A DNA stretch of 64,000 nt from Stutzerimonas stutzeri (GCF_024448895.1 NZ_JAMOIC010000013.1:80749-144748); one strand, 5' to 3'. Shown: positions 9,660 through 19,150, numbered from the stretch's first letter. Notes: a model not told the origin generated them from the sequence alone. Made by a program: numbers and translations.

Positions 9660-11618
9660 ATGGCACTAGGTCGTCGAGTCTTGTTAACAGTAGCCACGGG
9701 CTCCCTGATCTATTCAGGTATGGCATCGGCACTGGGAATGGGCGATATCACGCTCCATTCTGCGCTGAACCAGCGGTTGAGCGCGGATATCGAGCTGCTG
9801 GACGTAGGCGATCTATCGGCAGACGAGGTCCGCGTCGTGCTGGCCTCCAGCAGTGACTTCTCACGCGTGGGTGTCGAGCGCGTGGATTTTCTACAGGACC
9901 TGATTTTCACGCCGGTGATCGACGGCAATCGCAGCCGAATCCGGGTGGCGTCCAATAAATTGGTACGCGAGCCTTACCTCAACTTCCTGGTCGAGATCAC
10001 CCGCGCCAGAAGCCGGATACTCCGTGAGTACACAGTGCTGCTCGATCCGATGCCGAGCACGCCAGAGCCCGTCAGCGACGTGGCCTACAGCGTTCCGCAG
10101 AGCGCCTCTCCGGTTCGCGACGAGTCATCACGTTTCGTTCCGCCGACCGAGCTTCCTCAGGCTGTACAGGGCAAGCGTCACCTGGTAGCAGGGGGTGAAA
10201 GCCTCTGGACGATCGCCAGTCTCTACACCGGCGGCGGCCGCGGTGCACAGTCTCGCTTCATGCAGGATATCCAGGCACTGAATCCCGATGCGTTCACCGG
10301 TGGCGATGCCGCGCGGCTCAAAGCCGGTGCGAATTTGCTTTTGCCGGACTGGGCTGAAGCGACCACGGCATCAGTTACCGAGCCCGCCCAAGAGCCGGTA
10401 ACTGCACCCATCGCTGACTCTCTGCCCTTGCCCGTTCCTGCATCTGCTGACCCTGAGCTGCTCGACGATCAGGTCGCGACCTTGCGTCGTCAACTGTTCG
10501 AAGAGCTGGCCGCCAGCCGCGAGGAAAACCAGCAGCTCAAGCAGATGCTGATGGACATGCAGTCCCAGCTTGAAACCGTAACCACGCAATTGGTGGAGCA
10601 AAGGGCCGAACAGGCTGTCGCTCCGGAGCAGGCGGTGGCGGCAGATGATGTCTCCCAAGCCGGTGCGGAGTCGGCCGCTGTTCCGGTGATGGTCGCTGAG
10701 CCAGCACCGCAATTCAGGTGGCAGGATTGGGCCTTGCCTGTCGGTGCCGTGCTGGCGTCTCTGTTGTTCGGGGCGCTCTGGCTTGGCCGGCGAAACAAGC
10801 CCAGGGCACCGGAACCCGTAATTGTGCGAGCGGTGCAGCCGCAACCTGTTGCGGCTGTAGCTGCACCTGCTGCACCTGCTGCACCTGCTGCACCTGCCGC
10901 CGTGGAGATGCCCCGGCAGCCGGCGCAGGCCTCGGTCAGCGAGACTGACGTTCTTGAGGCGGCGGACATCTATATCACCTACGGTCGTCGTGACGAGGCG
11001 CTCGATGTTCTGCTGCGAGGTATCGAGCGCACGCCGAATCAGCTGGATATCCGTCTGCGCTACCTCGGGCTTCTGGCCGAGTCTGGTGATGTCGAGGCCT
11101 ACAGTTCGGCGGCCACGGGCTTTCTGGATGCCGGTGGCGCACGCGCTCACCTTGACCAGCTCCTGGCATTGCATCCCGCGCTTGCTTCGGCAGTGGCTGC
11201 CACTGAACCGGCGATGCCTGATGTTTTCCTCGATCCGGATATCACGTTCGTGCTGAACGAGTCGCTGGAGGCTGACTTTCTCGATCCGGCATTCGAGCCT
11301 GGCACGCGGGACCCATCGTTAGAATCCCCGCGAGCCCTTCCGGCGCAGCCGTTGATTGAGGGCTTCGACGAAGCGCTGACGCTTGGCGAGCTGCCCTTGC
11401 TGCTTGGCAATCATGAGCCGGTCGAAGCAAAGCCGACAGCCGAGGAGCTTCGTCAACTCGAGCCGAACCCGGAACATCTGGTGCGGCTCAACCAGGCCGT
11501 TGCCTACATCAAGCAGGGCGACATGGAGAGCGCTTGCATCATTCTCGAAACCCTGGCGACTGAAGGGGACGAGGCGCAGCGCCAACAGGTCAACGATTTG
11601 CTCGCGCAGATCGCCTGA
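9660..11618 (+). CDS. FimV-like LysM-domain membrane protein (PA3340-type)
   Basis: 652 residues. Order: signal/anchor segment, FimV N-terminal domain (LHSALNQRLSADIELLD), LysM peptidoglycan-binding domain (about 172-229), coiled coil rich in Q/E/L (about 265-320), one membrane helix (about 360-380), an Ala/Pro linker with tandem repeats, and a cytoplasmic TPR-like/FimV C-terminal part. The ATG at 9660 has GGAG at suitable spacing. True FimV is larger (about 900 residues) and lies by asd/truA; this is the shorter paralogue found next to plpD. It may organise a polar or envelope complex, but no function is shown. Confidence 0.85.
   Translation: MALGRRVLLTVATGSLIYSGMASALGMGDITLHSALNQRLSADIELLDVGDLSADEVRVVLASSSDFSRVGVERVDFLQDLIFTPVIDGNRSRIRVASNKLVREPYLNFLVEITRARSRILREYTVLLDPMPSTPEPVSDVAYSVPQSASPVRDESSRFVPPTELPQAVQGKRHLVAGGESLWTIASLYTGGGRGAQSRFMQDIQALNPDAFTGGDAARLKAGANLLLPDWAEATTASVTEPAQEPVTAPIADSLPLPVPASADPELLDDQVATLRRQLFEELAASREENQQLKQMLMDMQSQLETVTTQLVEQRAEQAVAPEQAVAADDVSQAGAESAAVPVMVAEPAPQFRWQDWALPVGAVLASLLFGALWLGRRNKPRAPEPVIVRAVQPQPVAAVAAPAAPAAPAAPAAVEMPRQPAQASVSETDVLEAADIYITYGRRDEALDVLLRGIERTPNQLDIRLRYLGLLAESGDVEAYSSAATGFLDAGGARAHLDQLLALHPALASAVAATEPAMPDVFLDPDITFVLNESLEADFLDPAFEPGTRDPSLESPRALPAQPLIEGFDEALTLGELPLLLGNHEPVEAKPTAEELRQLEPNPEHLVRLNQAVAYIKQGDMESACIILETLATEGDEAQRQQVNDLLAQIA
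10860..10895 (+). repeat. Four in-frame 9-bp repeats (GCTGCACCT)
   Basis: Four identical copies of GCTGCACCT encode an Ala-Ala-Pro run in the linker between membrane helix and C-terminal domain of the FimV-like protein. Because units are 9 bp, slippage would change linker length without breaking the frame. Confidence 0.8.
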
Positions 11619-11661
11619 CGATAATCGACCGCAACATCGACCGCGACATCGGGCGCAGCCA

Positions 11662-13842
11662 TCAGAAGCTGCGTCCAAGGTTCATATACAGCGCGCGTTC
11701 GGCCTCATCGTTCAGCCCGTAGCTGAAGTTCAACGGCCCCAACGGGGTTTCATAGCCTATGAACACGCTGCCCGCATTGACGTAGCCGCTGTCGAAATCG
11801 TTGTCGTTGTTCCACACCCGTCCGCGCTCCAGCGAGGCGCCAAGATAGAGCGGAAAATCCAGCGGCAGAAATGAACGCGGCGTCATCTGTCGGAAGTAGA
11901 TTATCCTCGCCAGGCTGATGTTCTGGCCGGCAAGGGCATCCTGTCGAAATCCTGATAGCTGCCGCGCCCCGCCCAGTTGAAAACTCGAAGTAACCACCTC
12001 GGCTTCGTCCAGTGTGCGTCCGTAGCGGCCGCCAAGGACGAACGTATTCACGCCTTGGCTGACGGCTTTGTCCAGGCTGATTTCCCATTGCCGGTAACGT
12101 TCATCCGAGCCGAGCGCTGGGTCGAATTGGCGTAGCCCCAGGCCGATATCCTCTCCTTCGCGCGGGAAGTCGACATTGTCGAGCGTGTCGAACGAGTATT
12201 GGAGCTGGTAATAGCCTTCCTCGAAGCTGAAGTCCGGTAACTGCCGATCGCCAACGCGAATGTTGGCTTCGCCCCAGCTCTGCCCGATACCGAATCGGAT
12301 TTCACCGTTATTGGAAATCTGGCGTCCCAGGTTGAGCCCGTAGCCGTACCGTTGCAGTCGGTACTCGGCGATGGGGTCGTTATCCAGAATCGCATCGACA
12401 TTACGCGCTTCGGCGATCAGGTTGGGCGCGACGAACCAACGCGAGCCCGCATCCAGCGGTTGATAGAACTCGCTGAACAGCTCCTGCCGATCTCCCAGCT
12501 GCAGGCGTGTGAGCCACTCGGCACCCAGTTCGTTGATGCCATTCTTGCGGAAGCTGGCGCCGATGTTGAACGCGCTGTCGCCTTGAAAATCATCCGAGAG
12601 GTTGATGCCCAGGCGCAGATAGTCGGTGCCGGAGCGCTTTTCCCGGGTCGTGATCACCAGCGTATTGCCCGCGCTGGCGTGAACGACGCGGTATTCGACC
12701 TGCTCGAAATAATCCAAACCGTACAGGGTGCCCATGTCCTTTTGCAGGTCCTGCAGGTCAAGCGGTTTACCGACGTCCTGGCGAATGTAACGGCGAATCA
12801 CGGCATCCCCAACTTTCGAATCATTTTCGATCCGAACTGCGGTGATCAGCGGCGTACGCGGTTCGGCGGACCGGGCAAGACTTAAGGCAAGATTTCCGCC
12901 GCTCTCGCTGCGCATTGTGGCGAGACGACCCTGCAAGGCTTCGGCGGCGCGGTAGCCGGCATCGATCAGTTGCTCGGCGCGATCGAAGTCCGTGGAGCCG
13001 AAGGCGGCAAGCATCGGCTGCACCAGCAGGTCTTCCGGGCGGAGCGTGGCCAGCTGCGCTTCGGAGTTGCGTCGGGTCATCATCGTAGTCGTTTGATTGA
13101 GTACGTCGACCACCGTCAGGAGCTGCTCACGCGGCAGCAGTGGCGTGCCGATGTCGACGACGATCAGTCGATCCACGCCCATGTCACGGGCGACGTCCAT
13201 GGGAATGTTGTCGACCATGCCACCGTCGACCAGCAGTCGGCCATCCACCTCAACCGGTGCGAACACCGCCGGAATGGACATGCTGGCGCGGATGGCCTGT
13301 GGTAGATGACCGCTGCGGAATATCACCTTCTTGTCGTTGGCGATATCGGTCGCGACTGCGCGAAATGGAATGGGCAGGCGATCGAAATCTCTCGTATCGC
13401 TAGCATGCACCAGCAGCCGTTCGAGCAGCAGCGCCAGGTTCTGTCCCTGAATCACCCCGAGAGGCAAGCCGAGGCTGCCGTCGTCGCGAAAGCTCAGCTT
13501 CCGTTTGACCAGGAAATCGAGGTCGTCCTGCTTTCGTCTGAACGGAATGTCCTGGCGCGGAGGATCGTCGGAGAGCACTTGCTGCCAATCCAGTTCGAGC
13601 GCCAGTTCTTCCAGTTCCTGAACGCTGTAGCCAGACGCGTAGAGTCCGCCGATGACCGCGCCCATGCTGGTGCCAGCGATGGCGTCGATCTGCACACCCT
13701 GTTCTTCCAGCGCCTTCAACACACCGATATGAGCGAGACCGCGCGCGGCGCCGCCGGACAGTACCAGGCCGGTACTCGGACGAGTGTCAGCAACGCCTGC
13801 AAAAGGGAGCAGCAAGCACAGCAAGAATAGGAAGCGGAACAT
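11662..13842 (-). CDS. plpD: Patatin-like phospholipase, type Vd autotransporter
   Basis: 726 residues, matching P. aeruginosa PlpD (728). Order: signal peptide (about 1-18), patatin domain with oxyanion loop GGAARG (30-35), nucleophile S59 in GTSMG and catalytic D206 in VDGG, a POTRA-like domain (about 330-405), then a 16-strand-type beta barrel ending in an aromatic residue (LGRSF). The fusion of lipase, POTRA and barrel lets the protein place its own phospholipase A1-type domain outside the cell. It is convergent with the FimV-like gene, an order kept in P. aeruginosa. Confidence 0.95.
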   Translation of the reverse strand: MFRFLFLLCLLLPFAGVADTRPSTGLVLSGGAARGLAHIGVLKALEEQGVQIDAIAGTSMGAVIGGLYASGYSVQELEELALELDWQQVLSDDPPRQDIPFRRKQDDLDFLVKRKLSFRDDGSLGLPLGVIQGQNLALLLERLLVHASDTRDFDRLPIPFRAVATDIANDKKVIFRSGHLPQAIRASMSIPAVFAPVEVDGRLLVDGGMVDNIPMDVARDMGVDRLIVVDIGTPLLPREQLLTVVDVLNQTTTMMTRRNSEAQLATLRPEDLLVQPMLAAFGSTDFDRAEQLIDAGYRAAEALQGRLATMRSESGGNLALSLARSAEPRTPLITAVRIENDSKVGDAVIRRYIRQDVGKPLDLQDLQKDMGTLYGLDYFEQVEYRVVHASAGNTLVITTREKRSGTDYLRLGINLSDDFQGDSAFNIGASFRKNGINELGAEWLTRLQLGDRQELFSEFYQPLDAGSRWFVAPNLIAEARNVDAILDNDPIAEYRLQRYGYGLNLGRQISNNGEIRFGIGQSWGEANIRVGDRQLPDFSFEEGYYQLQYSFDTLDNVDFPREGEDIGLGLRQFDPALGSDERYRQWEISLDKAVSQGVNTFVLGGRYGRTLDEAEVVTSSFQLGGARQLSGFRQDALAGQNISLARIIYFRQMTPRSFLPLDFPLYLGASLERGRVWNNDNDFDSGYVNAGSVFIGYETPLGPLNFSYGLNDEAERALYMNLGRSF

Positions 13843-13914
13843 GGCAACACCAGACGGAAGCGCGCGAAATGGCGGCTATTATAGGCGGCCAATCCGCGAT
13901 CCGAGCGCTGCCCA

Positions 13915-14199
13915 ATGGCCGATATCAAACCGGAAATTGTCATCACCTATTGCACTCAATGTCAGTGGTTGCTTCGCGCCGCCTGGCTCGCTCAGGAGCT
14001 GCTTTCCACTTTTGCAGATGACCTGGGCAAGGTTTCGCTGGTCCCGGCAACAGGCGGAACCTTTCACATCAGCTGTGACGGCGTGCAGATATGGGAGCGC
14101 AAGCTGGATGGCGGATTTCCCGAAGCCAAGGAGCTGAAGCAGCGGGTACGGGACCAGATCGATCCGCAGCGTAGCCTGGGGCATAACGACCGGCCTTGA
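13915..14199 (+). CDS. Rdx family (SelT/SelW/SelH-like) thioredoxin-fold protein
   Basis: 94 residues with the N-terminal redox motif CTQC (C13, C16) after the first strand, and the WERKLDGGFPEAKELKQ segment of bacterial Rdx proteins. Both active-site positions are cysteine codons (TGC, TGT), so this is the non-selenocysteine form. Redox partner and substrate unknown. It is divergent from plpD, as for PA3338/PA3339. Confidence 0.9.
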   Translation: MADIKPEIVITYCTQCQWLLRAAWLAQELLSTFADDLGKVSLVPATGGTFHISCDGVQIWERKLDGGFPEAKELKQRVRDQIDPQRSLGHNDRP

Positions 14200-14229
14200 G
14201 CAGGCTCGCAACTCATATTGCCGCGGCCG

Positions 14230-15162
14230 TCAGACCGAGAGCTGCTCGGTCTGCAACTCTTCCAGCAGCAGCAGGGCGGCGGCCGACAACGTACTGCCAC
14301 GCCGGGCGATTGCCCCGTAGGGTTCGCTACGTGACTGCAGCGCCAACGGCAGCCGGCGGATCATGCCGAACTTCTCGCTGAACTCGGAAACGGCCAACGG
14401 CATTACCGCGACCAGCTCCGGGTCTTCCTGAAGGAGGCTGAGCATCGTGAAGGTAGACGCGGTCTCTACCGGATAACGCGGAAACTCCAAACCGCACTGG
14501 CTGAACTCGCGCTCCAGCAACAGGCGCATGGGCATGTTGGCGGGGTATACCACCCAGCGGTAGATGCTGAGATCTGCGAGGGTGAGCGTGCCTGCGTGCC
14601 CAGCTGGGTGGTCCGGGTGAGCCACAACTGTTAGTTGCTCGGGGTGTAGCGTCAGGCAGTCGTATGCGTCCGGCCGTTGGCTGACACTGCTTCGGCAGAT
14701 CGCAAGATCCAGCCGGCCTTGGTCGACCAAGCCCAACAATCGCGCGCTGGTGTCCTCGATGATCTCCACCGATAGCTCGGGCTGCTTTTGCCGCAGCCGG
14801 CCCAATGCACGCATGAGCATCGGCACCGCGCCCATTATCGTACCCACGGAGAGCCGTCCTCCCTGGCCCTGCAGTATTCCGACCATTTCCTCACGCAGGT
14901 GCGCCAGATCACTGTGGATCAGCCGCGCGTATCGGATTACGCAGCGGCCCAGGTCGTTGGGCACTAACCCCTGGCTATTACGGGTGAACAGTTCGGCGCC
15001 GAAGGTGTTTTCGATCTCATGCAACGACTTGGTCGCGCCGGGCTGGCTGATGAACACCTGCTCGGCGGCGCGATGCAGCGATCCTTGCTCGTCGAGGGCA
15101 ATCAACAACCGCAGCTGCTTGAGCCGAAGGCGGGAAACGATGGAGGGGAGGGCGGCAATCAT
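14230..15162 (-). CDS. LysR-type regulator of the sugar-acid island (left)
   Basis: 310 residues: N-terminal winged helix (about 10-70, SLHRAAEQVFISQPGATKSLHEIE) and a periplasmic-binding-like effector domain. It is transcribed away from the FAH-family gene with 122 bp between starts, the usual layout of a LysR activator and its target. It resembles GbpR-type LTTRs that sense sugars or sugar acids. The inducer is probably a pathway intermediate. Confidence 0.9.
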   Translation of the reverse strand: MIAALPSIVSRLRLKQLRLLIALDEQGSLHRAAEQVFISQPGATKSLHEIENTFGAELFTRNSQGLVPNDLGRCVIRYARLIHSDLAHLREEMVGILQGQGGRLSVGTIMGAVPMLMRALGRLRQKQPELSVEIIEDTSARLLGLVDQGRLDLAICRSSVSQRPDAYDCLTLHPEQLTVVAHPDHPAGHAGTLTLADLSIYRWVVYPANMPMRLLLEREFSQCGLEFPRYPVETASTFTMLSLLQEDPELVAVMPLAVSEFSEKFGMIRRLPLALQSRSEPYGAIARRGSTLSAAALLLLEELQTEQLSV

Positions 15163-15284
15163 GGGATGACTGGAAGTTATCGCTCAATCAGAAGCCGTCA
15201 TTAGGCACCAGCGCAGGCGGTTTTTAAAGTGATCGCAACGAACCTCCATGAGGCGGGCGTCATCACAACGAGAGGAAGGTGCGC

Positions 15285-16280
15285 ATGCGGTTGATTCAAT
15301 TCGAAAACGAGCAAGGTCGCAGGCAGGTGGGACTGGTCACCGGTGAGCGTGTCGAGGTCCTCGCCGGAGCGAGCTGCACCCGTGAGCTGGCGATGGACGC
15401 GATACGGGCCGGGCGCAGCCTTGCTGATCAGATCCAGACGCATGCGCGTGAGCCCGGCCCGCTGTACCGAGACGTGCTCGAGGCGGGACGCGTGTTGCCA
15501 CCCCTCGATCACGAAGACGCCGCCCATTGCCTGGTCAGTGGCACGGGTCTGACTCACCTGGGCAGCGCCGCGACGCGTGACAAGATGCATCAACAGGGCG
15601 AGCAGGATGACACCAAGCTCACCGACTCCATGCAGATGTTCCGTTGGGGCATGCAAGGCGGCCGCCCAAAGCCGGGTGACGTCGGGGCTCAGCCCGAATG
15701 GTTCTACAAGGGTGATGGCAGCATCGTGGTGCGTCCTGGTGGAGACTTCCCGGCGCCGGAGTTCGCCGAGGACTACGGTGAAGAGCCGGAGCTGACGGGC
15801 CTCTACGTGATCGGCGATGACCGACGGCCGTATCGTCTGGGCTTTGCCCTGGGCAACGAGTTCGCCGACCATGTACTCGAGCGCAAGAACTACCTGTACC
15901 TAGCGCACTCGAAGTTGCGCTACTGTTCATTTGGACCCGAGTTGCGGGTTGGATCCTTGCCAGCACATCTGGCGGGAACCAGTCGCATCCGTCGCGGTGG
16001 TGAGGTGCTTTGGGAGAAGGAGTTTCTGTCCGGCGAGGAGAACATGTGCCACAGCCTGGAGAATCTCGAGTATCACCACTTCAAGTACGCACAGTTCCTG
16101 CGTCCGGGTGATGTCCATGTGCATTTCTTCGGTACTGCAACGCTCTCGTTTGCGGACGGGATCAAGGCTCAGCCGGGTGATCAGTTTGAAGTCAGCCTGG
16201 ACGAGTTTGGCGCACCGCTGCGCAACGGCATCAGCATTTGCCCACCGGGTATTTCCCCGGGCGGCGTGAAGCCACTCTGA
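15285..16280 (+). CDS. GguC/AraD1-type FAH-family protein, probable 2-keto-3-deoxy-sugar-acid dehydratase
   Basis: 331 residues of the fumarylacetoacetate hydrolase superfamily. Segments visible: VSGTGLTHLGSAATRD, a central DYGEEPELTGLYVIGDD region, and the C-terminal LRPGDVHVHFFGTATLSFADG. The start is ATG 15285, with AGGAAGG ahead of it, rather than GTG 15279. Related FAH enzymes (XylX in the Weimberg pathway) dehydrate 2-keto-3-deoxypentonates to alpha-ketoglutaric semialdehyde. That step is otherwise missing from this island and the next gene uses that product, so this role is inferred. GguC itself is poorly characterised. Confidence 0.75.
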   Translation: MRLIQFENEQGRRQVGLVTGERVEVLAGASCTRELAMDAIRAGRSLADQIQTHAREPGPLYRDVLEAGRVLPPLDHEDAAHCLVSGTGLTHLGSAATRDKMHQQGEQDDTKLTDSMQMFRWGMQGGRPKPGDVGAQPEWFYKGDGSIVVRPGGDFPAPEFAEDYGEEPELTGLYVIGDDRRPYRLGFALGNEFADHVLERKNYLYLAHSKLRYCSFGPELRVGSLPAHLAGTSRIRRGGEVLWEKEFLSGEENMCHSLENLEYHHFKYAQFLRPGDVHVHFFGTATLSFADGIKAQPGDQFEVSLDEFGAPLRNGISICPPGISPGGVKPL

Positions 16281-16415
16281 CGTCCCTCCAAGCCAGCGAT
16301 TGGCTGCAACACAACCCGGCGCATGTATGTCTGCCGGGTTGCCTCGTTTCAAGCTCTTCGCTCGTAGCGGACAGGGCGAAGCCTCATGAATCCATGTAAT
16401 CAGAGGAGACATTCC

Positions 16416-17996
16416 ATGCCCGATATCAGCGGTCAAAACTACATCGCCGGCGCTCGTAGCGCGAAAGGCACAGTCATCGTGCAAAGCCTTGATGCCAGCA
16501 CCGGCGAGACCTTGCCCTATGAATTCCACCAGGCTACTGAAGAAGAAGTGAATGCTGCCGCGCAAGCAGCGGCCAGCGCCTATCCTCAGTACCGTTCCCT
16601 GTCTGCCAGCAGGCGAGCCGAATTTCTCGACGCCATCGCCGATGAGTTGGATGGCCTGGGCGATGATTTCGTCGCGCTGGTCTGCCGCGAAACGGCATTG
16701 CCGGCCGCTCGCATTCAGGGTGAACGAGGCCGCACCAGCGGCCAGATGCGGCTGTTCGCCAAGGTGCTGCGTCGCGGCGACTTCTACGGCGCGCGGATCG
16801 ACCGCGCGTTGCCGGAGCGCAAGCCACTGCCACGACCGGATCTTCGTCAATGCCGGATGGGCCTTGGCCCGGTAGCCGTGTTCGGCGCAAGCAACTTCCC
16901 GTTGGCCTTCTCCACAGCGGGTGGCGACACCGCATCGGCGTTGGCGGCAGGCTGCCCGGTGGTGTTCAAGGCACACAGCGGCCACATGGTGACGGCCGAA
17001 TGCGTCGCTGACGCAGTGATCCGCGCTGCGGAGAAGACCGGCATGCCCAAAGGCGTGTTCAACATGATCTACGGTGGTGGCGTCGGCGAATGGCTGGTCA
17101 AGCACCCGGCCATCCAGGCGGTGGGGTTCACCGGCTCGCTGCGCGGCGGTCGCGCCCTTTGCGACATGGCTGCGGCGCGTCCGCAACCGATTCCTGTATT
17201 CGCCGAGATGTCCAGCATCAATCCGGTGGTGGTGATGCCTGATGCGCTCAAGAACCGCGGCGACGCAATCGCCAACGAGCTGACCGCTTCGGTGGTGATG
17301 GGCTGCGGTCAGTTCTGCACCAATCCTGGCCTGGTCATCGGTGTGCGCTCCCCCGAATTCAGCGGTTTCCTGGAGCAGCTGACCGGCTTTATGAACGAGC
17401 AGCCCGCGCAGACCATGCTCAATGCCGGCACGCTCAGCAGTTACGGTAGCGGGGTAGAGCATCTCAAGAGCCATTCCGGAATCAGTCACCTGGCCGGCAA
17501 GGACCAGCAAGGTAATCAGGCGCAACCGCAGCTGTTCAAGGCGGATGCACAACTGCTGATCGAAGGTGATCCGCTGTTGCAGGAAGAGGTGTTCGGCCCG
17601 ACTACCGTCGTGATCGAAGTCGCTGATCGGGCTGAGTTGATGCGCGCGTTGTCGGGCCTGCATGGCCAGCTCACCGCAACGCTGATTGCCGAAGCCAGTG
17701 ATCTGGCCGAGGCGGCCGATCTGGTGGCGCTGCTGGAGCAAAAGGCGGGACGGATACTGCTCAACGGCTATCCCACCGGGGTGGAAGTCTGCGATTCGAT
17801 GGTGCATGGCGGGCCTTATCCGGCCACTTCGGACGCGCGCGGTACGTCTGTTGGTACCTTGGCGATCGATCGCTTTCTGCGGCCTGTGTGCTACCAGAAC
17901 TTCCCGGATGCGTTACTGCCGGAGGCGTTGAAGAACGCCAACCCGCTGGGCATCAAGCGTCTGCTGGATGGTGAAACCACCGACGCGGCAGTCTGA
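16416..17996 (+). CDS. Alpha-ketoglutaric semialdehyde dehydrogenase (NADP-dependent ALDH)
   Basis: 526 residues, the length of KGSADH-type enzymes that oxidise 2,5-dioxopentanoate to alpha-ketoglutarate. Seen: cofactor region FGASNFPLAFSTAGGDTASALAAG, the general-base glutamate in FAEMSSINP, and the catalytic cysteine in GCGQFCTNPG. The ATG at 16416 follows AGAGGAGA; the in-frame ATG at 16386 is upstream of it. It lies 135 bp after the FAH gene and probably shares its transcript. It is the last step feeding the sugar acid into the TCA cycle. Confidence 0.9.
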   Translation: MPDISGQNYIAGARSAKGTVIVQSLDASTGETLPYEFHQATEEEVNAAAQAAASAYPQYRSLSASRRAEFLDAIADELDGLGDDFVALVCRETALPAARIQGERGRTSGQMRLFAKVLRRGDFYGARIDRALPERKPLPRPDLRQCRMGLGPVAVFGASNFPLAFSTAGGDTASALAAGCPVVFKAHSGHMVTAECVADAVIRAAEKTGMPKGVFNMIYGGGVGEWLVKHPAIQAVGFTGSLRGGRALCDMAAARPQPIPVFAEMSSINPVVVMPDALKNRGDAIANELTASVVMGCGQFCTNPGLVIGVRSPEFSGFLEQLTGFMNEQPAQTMLNAGTLSSYGSGVEHLKSHSGISHLAGKDQQGNQAQPQLFKADAQLLIEGDPLLQEEVFGPTTVVIEVADRAELMRALSGLHGQLTATLIAEASDLAEAADLVALLEQKAGRILLNGYPTGVEVCDSMVHGGPYPATSDARGTSVGTLAIDRFLRPVCYQNFPDALLPEALKNANPLGIKRLLDGETTDAAV

Positions 17997-18003
17997 AATG
18001 AGG

Positions 18004-18033
18004 AGCGGCTCGCTCTGCTATGAGTGAGCCGCT
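18004..18033. terminator. Bidirectional hairpin between KGSADH and LysR genes
   Basis: AGCGGCTC (18004-18011) pairs with GAGCCGCT (18026-18033), with CTC/GAG extending the stem inward. It sits where the two convergent genes end and contains the LysR stop codon. No long T-run on either side. Confidence 0.5.
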
Positions 18034-18995
18034 TCCGGCAGACCCATCCCCATTTCCCGAGCGGTAGAGCGCAGCAGTTCGAGCACGCTACCGGCAGCTG
18101 GCGACAGCTGCTGACGGGTCTTGGTGATGATGCCGTACGCCATCAGGCCCTGATTCAGATCGGCGTCGATGCTGGCGTCGACTTCTATTTCCGCCATCAT
18201 GCCGTAGCGCGCGTAGTGCGCCAGCACGTCGCGCGGTAGGACGGTGAGCATGTCGTCCTTCTCGACCAATGTGGTCACCATCAACAAGTTCTCAGCGTTC
18301 ACCACCTTTCTCGGCGGGCGCATGCCGACGCGTTGAAACAGCCCATCGAATTCCTGACGCAACACGCTACCAGCCGGTGGCAGCACCCAATCTGCCGCAT
18401 TTAGCTCGGCGCGCGACATGGGGCCCTCTATGAGCCCGGCGCGTGCGCAGATCTGCAGCGGCTCCCTGGCCAACGGCTCGAAGTGCAAATCGTCCTGCTG
18501 GCTGCCAGCCGAAAACCGCGCCACGAGGAAGTCCAGTTCACCGTCATCCAGGATCGCCAGCAGGTCACGACTGGAACCTGTGCGAATGGTCACTTCCAGC
18601 GCCGGGAAGCGTTGCTTGGCGCGACGGATGACTTCCGGCAGCAGTTCCGCGCAGGGCGTCAGGATGGTGCCGATGCGTGCGTGTCCCTGCTGCCCGTGAC
18701 GCAGTGCGTCGACTTCGCTGTAGGCGCTATCCAGGGTGTTCAACAGGCGCCTTGCGTGGCGGATCATGGCTTCGCCATACAGGGTCGGGACGACACCCCG
18801 TGCGTGGCGTTCGAACAATTCCACCCCGAGCCCGTCTTCCAGCTCCTTGAGCAGTTTCGAAATGGCCGGCTGGGAAATGCCCAGTCCAATAGCGGCGCGA
18901 TTGAGATTTCCGGTGTCGCCAAGGGCCGCCAGCAGCGGGATGTGACGGCTTTTCAGCCGTGCCCGGACAAACCAGTTGCTGTTGATCGGCTTCAT
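18018..18995 (-). CDS. LysR-type regulator of the sugar-acid island (right, GbpR-like)
   Basis: 325 residues; helix-turn-helix GNLNRAAIGLGISQPAISKLLKELE (about 30-55) and an LTTR effector domain. The ATG at 18995 is chosen because the longer frame adds 40 unlikely residues. It is divergent from dctP, and a near-perfect palindrome lies in the gap. It resembles GbpR, which controls galactose/arabinose functions in Agrobacterium. It likely controls the TRAP transporter and dehydratase operon. Confidence 0.9.
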   Translation of the reverse strand: MKPINSNWFVRARLKSRHIPLLAALGDTGNLNRAAIGLGISQPAISKLLKELEDGLGVELFERHARGVVPTLYGEAMIRHARRLLNTLDSAYSEVDALRHGQQGHARIGTILTPCAELLPEVIRRAKQRFPALEVTIRTGSSRDLLAILDDGELDFLVARFSAGSQQDDLHFEPLAREPLQICARAGLIEGPMSRAELNAADWVLPPAGSVLRQEFDGLFQRVGMRPPRKVVNAENLLMVTTLVEKDDMLTVLPRDVLAHYARYGMMAEIEVDASIDADLNQGLMAYGIITKTRQQLSPAAGSVLELLRSTAREMGMGLPEAAHS

Positions 18996-19004
18996 TTGGC
19001 ATAT

Positions 19005-19018
19005 CCATTCATGTATGG
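19005..19018. promoter_or_regulatory. Palindrome in the LysR/dctP divergent region
   Basis: CCATTCATGTATGG has CCAT/ATGG arms around a CATG core with one mismatched pair, 10 bp upstream of the LysR start. A site here could serve autoregulation of the LysR gene. Inferred from position and symmetry only. Confidence 0.4.
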
Positions 19019-19125
19019 GTAAGGCCGAAATATATATTTGTTGATGATGTCTTGTCTCTCTACGCTCTGGTTCAACGAGGACGCCTGCTTGCTCCATGCA
19101 TCGCCGGCGCATCACTCGAATGCCT

Positions 19126-19137
19126 AATAAAAATAAT
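19126..19137 (+). promoter_or_regulatory. Crc/Hfq-type A-rich motif before dctP
   Basis: AATAAAAATAAT fits the AANAANAA catabolite-activity pattern bound by Hfq/Crc in pseudomonads. It directly precedes the GGAGAGG ribosome-binding site of dctP, a position that would block translation when preferred carbon sources are present. Confidence 0.6.
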
Positions 19138-19150
19138 CGGAGAGGCCGCT

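Noticed and set aside
13915-14199. Possible selenoprotein (SelW-like Rdx gene)
   Set aside because: Both redox positions are ordinary cysteine codons (TGC and TGT) and no in-frame TGA occurs.
15927-17807. 626-codon open frame antisense to the aldehyde dehydrogenase gene
   Set aside because: Covers the KGSADH gene and the FAH gene end in reverse; His/Arg/Gln-rich composition typical of antisense shadows.
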